Assembly (NCBI RefSeq): GCF_000147815.2
Contig: NC_015957.1
Span: forward strand, 4,278,001 to 4,342,000
DNA from: Streptomyces violaceusniger Tu 4113
GTDB taxonomy: Bacteria > Actinomycetota > Actinomycetes > Streptomycetales > Streptomycetaceae
Direction of reading: 5' to 3'
Length of the DNA stretch: 64,000 nucleotides
Of the stretch, positions 21,469 to 33,400 are shown piece after piece. Made by a program: the position numbers and the translations under genes. The stretch's first letter is position 1. Each line of letters starts with the position of its first letter. The notes under the pieces were generated by a model. That model saw only the letters and a program-made list of their open reading frames with translations, searched no databases and was not told where the DNA came from.

Positions 21469-24400
21469 TCACGACTTTCCGAACTCGTCGGAGATGAGGT
21501 CGAAGATGTCTTCTGCGGTCGCCGTCTCGAGCTCGCTGTGGGCCGCGGAACGCTCCGTTTCCCGTTCCGTGTCGCTCCACTTGGCCAGCAGCAGCCGCAG
21601 TCGCCCGGTGATCCGCCGACGGGCCGCCTCGTCCACCCCCGAGGGCGCCGAGACCGCGTCCCACCGGTCGAGCTCCGACAGCAGATGTCCCTCGGAGGTC
21701 AGCTCCCCCTCGACGAGCCGCTCGCGCAGAAAGTCGGCCAGCTCCTTGGGGGTGGGGTGGTCGAAGACCAGGGTGGGCGGAAGGTCGAGACCGGTGGCGG
21801 CGGAGAGCCGATGCCCGAATTCGACGGCCGTGAGGGAGTCGAATCCCAGCTCCTGGAACGGCTGGGCGGGTGGAATGGCATCGATGGTGGGGTGACCGAG
21901 GATCGCTGCGGCATGCGTCTGGATGTGATGGAGGAGAAGCTGATGCTGCTGGGCGGGGGTGCCGGTGGCCAACTGCCGCTGAAGCGAACTGCTCACGGCC
22001 ACGGCGTCGTCCGGGGCGGTATCGGCGCTCGGCGACGCGGCGGCGGCCAGGTCGGACAGCAGCGGACTGGGCCGCTGTGCGGTGAAACCGGCCGGGAACT
22101 TCTCCCAGTCGATGTCCGCGATGGTGACCGTGGTGTCGCCGTGGTCGAGGGAGTGCTGGAGCGAGGCGATGGCGAGATCGGTGTCCAGAGGACGCATCCC
22201 GCGCCGGCGGTAGTACTCGACGACGGCCTCGTCGGCGGCCATCCCCGCATCGCTCCAGGGTGCCCAGGCGAGGCTGGTGGCGGGGAGCCCCCGGGTGCGG
22301 CGGTGCTCGGCGAGGGCGTCGAGATAGGCGTTGGCGGCGGCGTAGGAGGGCTGCCGGCTCCCGCCCCACGCGGCCGCGCCGGACGAGAAGAGCACGAACG
22401 CGCTGAGGTCGAGATCCTCGGTGAGTTCATGGAGAAGGGTGGCCGCGAGCGCCTTGGGCCGCAGCACCGCCTCGATCCCCGGAAGATCCACCTCGGCGAG
22501 CGGGGTGTTCTCCGCGATACCGGCGGCGTGGATGACGGCGGTGAGGGGGTGTGCGGTGGGGATGGTGTCGAGGAGGTGCTGGAGTGCGGTGCGGTCGGAG
22601 GCGTCGCAGGCGGTGATGGTGACGGTGGTGCCCAGGGTGGTGAGTTCTTGGGCGAGTTGGGTGGCGCCGGGGGCGTCGGGTCCGGAGCGGCTGATGAGGT
22701 GGAGATGGGGTGCGTCGTGGCGGGCGAGCCAGCGGGCGACATGGGCGCCGAGACCGCCGGTGCCGCCGGTGATCAGGGTCGTCCCGGTGGGGCGCCACGC
22801 GGTGGGTGCGGTGTCCGGGCAGGCGGCGCGCTCCAGCCGGCGGGCCAGGGCGGTGGAGCGGATGGCCACCTGGTCCTCGGGCTGTCCGGGCACCAGCACT
22901 GCGGCGATACGGGCGGGGGTACGGGCGTCGACGACGGCCGGAAGGTCGATGAGACCGCCCCAGAGATGCGGGTGTTCCAGCGCCGCGACCCGGCCCATAC
23001 CCCAGATCTGGGCCTGGTGCGGATGGGGGAGCGGATCGGTGGCGACGGCGGCCACCGCACCCTGAGTGACGCACCACAGGGGCGCGACCAGCGCCGTCTG
23101 GCTGAGGGCTTGGACGAGCGCGGCCGTCGCGGCCAGCCCCAGAGGGACGGCCGGGTGGTCGGGGTGGGGCGTCTGGTCGAGTGCGAGCAGACTCAGAATG
23201 CCCTCGGGTGTGCTGCCGTCGGGCAGATGCGAGACCAGCGGGGCAAGGGCATCGCGCCGGGCCTCCGCGCCATCGACCGACAGAAGCTCATGGGCCGCGC
23301 CATGGGCGTCGAGCGCCTGGGCGGCGGCGTGGACGGCCGGGTGGTCCTCCAGCCCGGAGGGGACGAGCAGCAGCCAGGTCCCGCTGAGCGTCGGCGCGGT
23401 GGCGGGGTCCGGCAACTGCCTCCACGCGACGCGATAGCGCCAGGAGTCGATGGTGGACCGTTCGCGGTGCCGGCGCCGCCAGGTCGACAGTACGGGGAGC
23501 GCCGGCAGCAGGGCGTCGACGCCGGGGCTGTCCTTCTCCAACTGGAGTGTGCTGGTGAGGGTGTCGACGTCGAGCTCTTCGATGGCGTCCCAGAGCCTGG
23601 CCTCGGCCGGGTCGTGGCCGTTGGCATTGGTGTCGGCGCGCGGAGCGGGCGGGGCGAGCCAGTAGTGCTGGTGTTGGAAGGCGTAGGTGGGGAGGTCGAT
23701 GGTGTGGGGGGTGGGGGTGGCGGGGTACCAGCTGGTCCAGTCGATGGTGGTTCCGGTGGTGTGGAGTTGGGCGAGGGTGTGGGTGAGGGCCTGTGTGTCG
23801 GGTTGTTTGCGGGTGAGGGTGGAGGTGGTGAGGGGGGTCGGCCGGTCGGTGGCGTTGTTCTGCTCGGTATTGGTCGTGGTGTGGTGGTGGAGGGTGTGGT
23901 GGGTTGCGGTGGTGAGGATGGGGTCGGGGCCGAGTTCGAGGTAGGTGCTGGTGTGGGGTGCGGTGTGGGTGATGGCGGGGTGGAAGTGGACGGGTTGGCG
24001 GATGTGCTGGGTCCAGTAGTCGGGGGTGGTGATGTGGTCGTCTGCTGGTTGTCCGGTGAGGTTGCTGATGAGGGGGATGGTGGGTGGGTGGTAGGTCAGT
24101 CCGCTGATTGCCTCCTTGAAGGGCTTGAGGATGGGGTCCATCAGGGGGGAGTGGAAGGCGTGGCTGACCGTCAGTGTCTTGGTCTTACGGCCCTTGGCCG
24201 CCCAGGTGGTGCTGATGTTGGTGACGAGGTGGGTTGGGCCGGAGATGACGGTGTTGCCGGGGGTGTTGAGGGCGGCGATGCTCACCTGGCCGTCGTATCG
24301 GGCTAGATCCTCGGCGAGTTCGTCGGGGGTGGCGGAGATGGTGGTCATGCCTCCGCCTTCGGGGAGTTCTCCCATGAGGGTGGCGCGGGTGGCGACGAGG

Positions 24401-27400
24401 TGGCAGGCGTCGGGGAGGTCGAAGACTCCGGCGATGTGGGCTGCCGCGATTTCGCCGATGGAGTGGCCGATGACGGCGTCGGGGCGTACGCCGACGGAGT
24501 CGAGCAGCCGGGCTAGGGCGATGTGCAGGGCGAACAGTCCGGCCTGGGCGTAGGTGGTGTGGTCCAGCAGCGCCGCGTCTTCGGGGGCGTGGCTGAAGGC
24601 CAGCTCCCGCAGCGGGTGCTCCAGGTGCGGGTCGAGGAGGCCGCAGACCTCGTCGAAGGCTTCGGCGAAGACGGGGAAGCGGTCGTAGAGTTCGGCTCCC
24701 ATGCCGGGGCGCTGGCTGCCCTGCCCGCTGAAGAGGAACACCGTTTGGCCGGTCGCCTCGGGGGTCTCTCCGGGGTGCACCAGACTCGGATGTGGTTCTT
24801 CGGCGGCCAGCGCCTCCAGCCCCGCCACCAGCTCCTCGCGGTCCTGGCCGATCACCACGGCCCGGTGGTCGAAGAGCGTCCTCGTCCGCAGCAGGGACCA
24901 GCCCACCTCGGCCGGTGTCACCTCGGGATCGTTGCTGATGCGCCCGGTCAAGGCTCGCGCCTGGCCCCGCAGTGCCGCCTCGCTCTGGGCGGAGACCACC
25001 CACGGAGCCACACCGGCGGCGTTCGATACCGGGGTGGGCTCGATCGGTTCGGGGGCCTGCTCAAGGATGAGATGCGCGTTCGTACCGGAGATGCCGAAGG
25101 AGGAGATCCCCGCCCGGCGGGGCCGTTCGCCCTGGGGCCATGGGACGGGTTCGGTGAGCAGGCTCAGGTCGCCCGCGTTCCAGTCGACATGGGGTGTCGG
25201 TTCGTCGATGTGCAGTGAGGCGGGCAGTACCCCATGCCGCATCGCCATCACCATCTTGATGACCCCGGCCACTCCGGCGGCGGCCTGGGTGTGGCCGATG
25301 TTGGACTTGATGGAGCCGAGCCACAGCGGACGTCCCTCGTCCCGCTCCTGCCCGTACGTGGCCAGCAGCGCCTGGGCCTCGATCGGGTCACCCAGCGTCG
25401 TGCCCGTACCGTGTGCCTCCACCGCGTCCACCTCGGACGCTGACAGCCGGGCGTTGGCGAGCGCCTGCCGGATCACGCGCTGCTGCGACGGCCCGTTCGG
25501 CGCGGTGAGGCCGTTGCTGGTGCCGTCCTGGTTGACGGCCGAGCCACGGACGACGGCCAGCACTCGGTGGCCGTTGCGCCGCGCGTCCGACAGCCGTTCC
25601 AGCAGTACGAGACCGGCGCCCTCGCCCCACACCATGCCGTCCGCCGCCGCCGCGAACGGCTTGCAGCGCGCGTCGGGCGCCAGACCGCGCTGGCGCGAGA
25701 ACTCGATGAACGCGCCCGGGGTGGCCATCACCGTCACGCCACCCGCCAGGGCCATCGTGCATTCGCCCTGCCGCAGCGCCTGGGCGGCCAGATGCATCGC
25801 CACCAGCGAGGACGAGCACGCCGTGTCCACCGTGACCGCCGGGCCTTCGAGGCCGAACGAGTACGCCACCCGGCCGGACACCACACTGCCGATATTGCCC
25901 GTGGCGACATAGCCTTCGATGTCGCTCGCCGTATCGCCGGTGAGGGACAGATAGTCCTGCGACGTCACCCCCGCGAACACTCCCGTGTTGCTGCCCGCGA
26001 GCGTGTCCCGGTCCAGGCCCGCGTTCTCGAAGGTCTCCCAGGCGGTTTCCAGGAGCAGACGCTGCTGGGGGTCCATGGCGACCGCCTCGCGCGGGCTGAT
26101 GCCGAAGAACCCGGGATCGAACTCGGCCGCCTGATAGAGGAAACCGCCCTCCCGGACGTAGCTCGTCCCCGCGCGGTCGGGGTCGGGGTCGTAGAGCGCG
26201 TTCAGATCCCAGTTGCGGTCGGTGGGCATTTCCGCGATGGCATCGCGATGGGCGACGACCAGGTCCCACAGATCCTTCGGGGAGTGTGCGTCGCCGGGGT
26301 AGCGGCAGGCCATGCCGACGATCGCGATCGGCTCGTCCTGGGCGGCCGTGGTGGGGCTGTGCGCGGCGACGGCGATCTGCTGGCCCGTGAGTTCGGCGCG
26401 CAGGTACGTCGCGAGGGCGTTGGGCGTGGGATGGTCGAAGACGAGCGCGGGCGCGAGGTCGATTCCGGTGGCGGTGGCGAGCTGGTTGCGCAGCTCCACG
26501 GCGGTCAGGGAGTCGAATCCGAGCTCCTGGAACGGCTGGGCGGGCGGAATGGCCTCCGGCCCGGAATGGCCCAGGATCGAGGCCGCGAGGGACTGGATCC
26601 GTTCGAGCAGGAGTTGGTGCTGCTGCGCGGGGGTGCCGGCGGTGAGCCGCTGCTGGAGCGAGGTGCCGGCGGACGCGCCCGTTGATGCGCTGGTGGTTCC
26701 CTCGGTCGCGTTCTCGGCGGCCGTGTTGAGGTCGTCGAGCAGCGGGCTGGGCCGCTGGGCGGTGAAGGCCGTCGGGAACTTCTCCCAGTCGATGTCCGCG
26801 ACGGTGATCGTGGTGTCGCGGTGGTCCAGGGCGTGTTGGAGCGATGCCACGGCCAGTTCGGGGCTCAGCGGAGACAGTCCCCGTCGGCCGTAGAACGCGA
26901 GCGCCGTCTCGTCGGCGGCCATGCCCGCGTCGCCCCAGGGGCCCCAGGCGAGGCTGGTGGCGGGGAGTCCCCGGGTGCGGCGGTGCTCGGCGAGGGCGTC
27001 GAGATAGGTGTTCGCGGCGGCGTAGGCGCCTTGCCGACTGCCGCCCCACGCGGCCGCGCCGGACGAGAAGAGCACGAACGCGCTGAGGTCGAGCCCCTGC
27101 GTCAGCTCATGCAGATGAGCGGCGGCCAGGGCCTTGGGCCCGAGCACATGCTCCAGTCGCTCCGGCCCCAGATCGGCGATGAGCTCGGTGTCCGACGTTC
27201 CGGCGGCGTGGATGACGGCGGTGAGGGGGTGTGCGGTGGGGATGGTGTCGAGGAGGTGCTGGAGTGCGGTGCGGTCGGAGGCGTCGCAGGCGGTGATGGT
27301 GACGGTGGTGCCCAGGGTGGTGAGTTCTTGGGCGAGTTGGGTGGCGCCGGGGGCGTCGGGTCCGGAGCGGCTGATGAGGTGGAGATGGGGTGCGTCGTGG

Positions 27401-30400
27401 CGGGCGAGCCAGCGGGCGACATGGGCGCCGAGACCGCCGGTGCCGCCGGTGATGAGCGTGGTACCCGTGGGCTGCCAGGTCCTGGGCGCAGTGGCGGGAG
27501 TACTGGCCCTACGGAGGCGCCGGGCGTAGCTGCCGGTGGCACGGATGGCGGTCTGGTCCTCCGGTCGACGGGGGGCGAGCAGGGCGGCCAGACGGTCGGC
27601 GGTGTGGTGGTCGATGACGCTCGGGAGGTCGATCAGGCCACCCCAGCGGCGAGGGTGTTCCAGGGCCGCGGCGCGGCCCAGTCCCCATGTCTGCGCTTGC
27701 CGCGGGGTCGGGAGCGGATCACCGGGACCGGTGGCGACGGCGCCCTGGGTGAGGCACCACAGCGGCGCCGGGATCTCTGCGTCGCCGAGGGCCTGGACGA
27801 GCGCGGTGGTCGCGGCCAGCCCGGAGGGCACGGCGGCGTAGTCGGGGTGCGGCTCCTCGTCGAGGGCGAGCAGGCTCAGCACTCCGGAGGGTTCGCTCTC
27901 CGAGGCCAGCCGGGTGAGGTGGACCGCCAAGGTGTCACGATCGACAGTGTGGGTGTCGAGCACATGGCGGAGCGGGGTGGCGCCGTAGGCGGTCAGTGCC
28001 TGCTCGGCGGTTGCCACGGCAGGATGGTCGGATTGGCCGGCGGGGACGATCAGGAGCCAGGTGCCGGAGAGGGCCGGAGGCGCGGAGGGAGCGGAAAGGC
28101 GCTTCCAGGTGGTCTGATACCGCCAGGAATTGATGACCGACTGCTCCCGGTGATGCCGCCGCCAGGCGGACAGCGTCGGGAGAACAGCGCTCAGCATGGG
28201 CTGCCGATCCGCCGGTGAATCGATGGTCGCCGCGAGCGCTTCCAGATCCTCGCGCTCCACCGCCTCCCAGAACTTCCTGTCGACCAGACCTGCCTCGGTG
28301 GGCGTCGGATCCGAGGAGGAGGCCGACGACAGCCAGTAGTGCTGGTGTTGGAAGGCGTAGGTGGGGAGGTCGATGGTGTGGGGGGTGGGGGTGGCGGGGT
28401 ACCAGCTTGTCCAGTCGATGGTGGTTCCGCTGGTGTGGAGTTGGGCGAGGGTGTGGGTGAGGGCCTGTGTGTCGGGTTGTTTGCGGGTGAGGGTGGAGGT
28501 GGTGAGGGGGGTCGGCCGGTCGGTGGCGTTGTTCTGCTCGGTATTGGTCGTGGTGTGGTGGTGGAGGGTGTGGTGGGTTGCGGTGGTGAGGATGGGGTCG
28601 GGGCCGAGTTCGAGGTAGGTGCTGGTGTGGGGTGCGGTGTGGGTGATGGCGGGGTGGAAGTGGACGGGTTGGCGGATGTGCTGGGTCCAGTAGTCGGGGG
28701 TGGTGATGTGGTCGTCCGCTGGTTGTCCGGTGAGGTTGCTGATGAGGGGGATGGTGGGTGGGTGGTAGGTCAGTCCGCTGATTGCCTCCTTGAAGGGCTT
28801 GAGGATGGGGTCCATCAGGGGGGAGTGGAAGGCGTGGCTGACCGTCAGTGTCTTGGTCTTACGGCCCTTGGCCGCCCAGGTGGTGCTGATGTCGGTGACG
28901 AGGTGGGTTGGGCCGGAGATGACGGTGTTGCCGGGGGTGTTGAGGGCGGCGATGCCTACTTGGCCGTCGTATCGGGCCAGGTCTTCGGCGAGTTCGTCGG
29001 GGGTGGCGGTGATGGTGGTCATGCCTCCGCCTTCGGGAAGCCCACCCATGAGGGTGGCGCGGGTGGCGACGAGGTGGCAGGCGTCGGGGAGGTCGAAGAC
29101 TCCGGCGATGTGGGCGGCGGCGATTTCGCCGATGGAGTGGCCGATGACGGCGTCGGGGCGTACGCCGACGGAGTCGAGCAGCCGGGCCAGGGCGATGTGC
29201 AGGGCGAACAGTCCGGCCTGGGCGTAGGTGGTGTGGTCCAGCAGCGCCGCGTCTTCGGGGGCGTGGCTGAAGACCAGCTCCCGCAGCGGATGTTCGAGAT
29301 GCGGGTCGAGGAGGCCGCAGACCTCGTCGAAGGCTTCGGCGAAGACGGGGAAGCGGTCGTAGAGTTCGGCTCCCATGCCGGGGCGCTGGCTGCCCTGCCC
29401 GCTGAAGAGGAACACGGTCTGACCGGTCGCATCGCCGGTCGTCTCCCCGGGCTCCACCAGGCCCGGATGCGGCTCTCCGGCGGCCAGTGCTTCCAGCCCC
29501 GCCACCAGCTCCGCACGGTCCCGGCCGATCACCACCGCGCGATGGTCGAAGAGTGTTCTGGTCCGCAGCAGGGACCAGCCTAGATCCGTAGCGCTCACCC
29601 CCGGGTCGGCGTTTGCCCGTGCGGCCAGCGCCCGCGCCTGGCCCCGTAGCGCCTCCGTACCGCGCGCCGATACCACCCACGGCACCGGCCCGCCCACCGG
29701 CTCGGCCTCGACGGCTTCGACCGCCATCGGCTCCTCGGGGGCCTGCTCCACGATGACATGCGCATTGGTCCCGCTGATGCCGAAGGAGGAGACTCCCGCC
29801 CGGCGTGGATGTTCGTCCCCTGGCCATTCCCGCGCCTTGGTCAGCAGGTGGACATCGCCCGCGTTCCAGTCGACATGCGGGGTCGGTTCGTCGATGTGCA
29901 GTGAGGCGGGCAGCACCCCATGCCGCATTGCCATCACCATCTTGATGACCCCGGCCACTCCGGCGGCGGCCTGGGTGTGGCCGATGTTGGACTTGATGGA
30001 GCCGAGCCACAGCGGACGTCCCTCGTCCCGCTCCTGGCCGTACGTGGCCAGCAGCGCCTGCGCCTCGATCGGATCGCCGAGCGTGGTCCCGGTGCCGTGC
30101 CCCTCCACCACATCGACCTCTGCGGGCGACAACCGGGCGTTGGCGAGCGCCTGGCCGATGACCCGCTGCTGTGAGGGCCCGTTCGGCGCGGTCAGGCCGT
30201 TGCTGGTGCCGTCCTGGTTGACCGCGGAACCCCGGACGACAGCCAGCACTCGGTGGCCGTTGCGCCGCGCGTCCGACAGCCGTTCCAGCAGCAGAAGCCC
30301 GGCGCCCTCGCCCCAGCCGGTGCCGTCGGCCGCCGATGCGAACGGCTTGCACCGGCCGTCGGCCGCCAGACCGCGCTGGCGGGAGAACTCGATGAAGGTG

Positions 30401-33400
30401 GTCGGCGTGGCCATCACCGTCACGCCGCCCGCCAGAGCCATCGTGCATTCGCCCTGCCGCAGCGATTGAGCCGCCAGATGCATGGCCACCAGCGAGGACG
30501 AGCAGGCCGTGTCCACCGTGACCGCGGGCCCTTCGAGGCCGAACGCGTACGCCACCCGGCCGGACATGACACTCGGCGTACCGCCCGCGAGCAGATATCC
30601 CTCGACCTCCCGCGCCGAGGAACTTCCGGAGGCGCCGTAGCCCTGATAGGTGCCGCCCGCGAAGACACCGGTGACGCTTCCGGCGAGCGTGTCCCGGTCC
30701 AGGCCCGCGTTCTCGAAGGTCTCCCAGGCGGTTTCCAGAAGCAGACGCTGTTGGGGGTCCATGGCGAGCGCTTCGCGCGGGCTGATGCCGAAGAACGCCG
30801 CGTCGAACCCGGCCGCGTCGTGGAGGAAGCCGCCCTCGCGCGCATAGCTGGTGCCCAGATGCTCGGGGTCGGGGTCGAAGAGGGTGTTCAGATCCCAGTC
30901 ACGGTCGGTGGGCATCTCCCCGACGGCGTCCCGGCCCGCGGTGACCAGCTCCCACAACTCCTCGGGTGAGCGCACGCCACCCGGGTAGCGGCAGGCCATG
31001 CCGACGATCGCGATCGGCTCGTCGTCGGCGACCGCGGACGCCGTATGGGTGCTGACGGCGGCCTTCCGCCCCGTCAGTTCGGCGCCCAGATAGGTGGCGA
31101 GCGCATTCGGCGTCGGATGGTCGAAGACCAGCGCCGGGGCGAGTGGGAGGCCGGTGGTGGCGGCGAGCTGATTGCGCAGCTCGACCGCGGTGAGGGAGTC
31201 GAAGCCCAGCTCCTGGAAGGGCTGCGCCGGGGGAATCGCGTCCAGGCCGGGGTGACCGAGGATTGTCGCGGCCAGGCTCTGGATATGGCGGACCAGGATC
31301 TGGTGCCGCTGCGCGGCCGGCGCCGCGCTGAGCCGCTGACGCAACGGATTGTCGTCGGCGGTGTCCGTGGGCGTGGCGGCCTCCGCGGCCGACGGCATCA
31401 GATGGGCGAGGAACGGACTCGGGCGCTGCGCGGTGAACGTACCGCCGAACCTCGCCCAGTCGACATCCGCGATCGTGACGGCCGTGTCGTGGTGTGTCAG
31501 GGCGTGGTGCAGCGACGCGATGGCGAGGTCGGTGGGGAGCGGCGAGAGACCGCGCCGCTTGAGATGGGAGAGCGTGTGCTGGTCGGCGGCCATGCCTGCC
31601 TCGCCCCACGGGCCCCAGGCAAGGCTGGTGGCGGGCAGGCCCCGGGTATGGCGGTGGTCGGCGAGTGCGTCCAGGTAGGTGTTCGCGGCGGCGTAGGCGG
31701 CCTGGTGCCCGCTGCCCCAGGTGGCGGCGTTCGACGAGAAGAGAACGAAGGCCGTGAGATCGAGATGCTGGGTGAGGTCGTGCAGATGAGCGGCAGCCAG
31801 GGTCTTGGACCGCAGAACGGACTGCAACCGCCCGGGGTCCAGCTCGCTGATCTGCCCGAGTTCCATCGTGCCGGCGGTGTGGAAGACGGCGGTGAGGGGG
31901 TGCTCGGCGGGGACGGTGTCGATGAGCTGCCGGAGCGCGTCACGGTCGGAGGCGTCGCAGGTGGTGATGGTGACGTCCGTGCCCAGAGCGGTGAGCTCCT
32001 CGCTGAGCTCGGACGCCCCGGGCGCGTCGGGTCCGGAACGGCTGATGAGGTGGAGATGGGGCGCGCCCCGGTGGGCCAGCCAGCGGGCGAGCTGGGCGCC
32101 GAGACCCCCGGTGCCACCGGTGACGAGCGTGCTCCCCGACGGCTCCCAGGGCGCGGGGGCGGTGTCGCCGGCGGGCACACGGATGAGGCGGCGCGCGTAC
32201 GTTCCGGTGGTGCGGATGGCGGCCTGGTCCTCGGGTTGCCCGGCTACGAGAAGGGCTGCCAGCCGACCCGCGGTGTGGTGGGTCATGGTGGTGGGCAGAT
32301 CGATGAGTCCGCCCCAGCGCTGCGGATGTTCCAGCGCGGCCACGCGGCCGAACCCCCAGATCTGCGACTGCTCGGGGTGGGGGAGGAGGTCGCTGCGACC
32401 GGTGGCGACGGCTCCCTGGGTGACGCACCACAGGGGCGCGCTGATGTCGGCGTCACCGAGAGCCTGGAGGAGAGCGACGGTGGCGCCGAGCCCGGCGGGC
32501 ACCGCGGAGTGGCCGGCGAGCGGTTCCTGGTCGAGGGCGAGCAGGCTGATGACTCCGGCGGGCTGGGCCTCCTCGGGCAGCCGGCCGAGGCGTTCGCGGA
32601 GCGCGGCGCGGTCGATGTCATGAGCGTCCACCGCCAACGGGAGCGCCGTCGCGCCGTGCGCCCGCAGCGCCTGGACGGTGACCTGGACCGTCGCGTGCTC
32701 CTCCTGCCCGGCAGGGGCGACCACCAGCCAGGTTCCGGTCAGGGCCGGTGTGGCCGGGTCGGGGAGCTGTTGCCAAGTGGCCCGGTAGCGCCAGGAGTCG
32801 ATGGTGGAGCGTTCGCGGTGCTGACGCCGCCAGGCGGACAGTACGGGGAGCGCGGGCAGCAGGGCGTCGATGCCGGGGCTGCCCTTCTCCAGCCGGAGCG
32901 TGCTGGTGAGGGCGTCGACGTCCAGCTCTTCGATGGCATGCCAGAGCTGGGCCTCGGCCGGGTCCTCCGCAGCCCCCTCGAAGCTCGTACGGGCGGCGGG
33001 CGGGGCCAGCCAGAAGCGCTGGTGCTGGAAGGCATACGTCGGCAACCCGACCACCTGGGGCGTCGGGTCGACGGGGAACCAACTGGTCCAGTCGACTTCG
33101 ACACCGGCGCTGTGCAGCCGGGCGAGGGCGTGGGTGAGGGCCTGTCCCTCAGGCTGCTTACGGGTGAGGGCGGACGTGACCAGGGGCGTCGGCCGGTCGG
33201 TGGCGTTGTTCTGCTCGGTATTGGTCGTGGTGTGGTGGTGGAGGGTGTGGTGGGTTGCGGTGGCGAGAACGGGGTCGGGGCCGAGTTCGAGGTAGGTGCT
33301 GGTCTGGGGTGCGGTGTGGGTGATGGCGGGGTGGAAGTGGACAGGTTGGCGGATGTGCTGGGCCCAGTAGTCGGGGGTGGCGATGTGCTCATCCGCTGGT

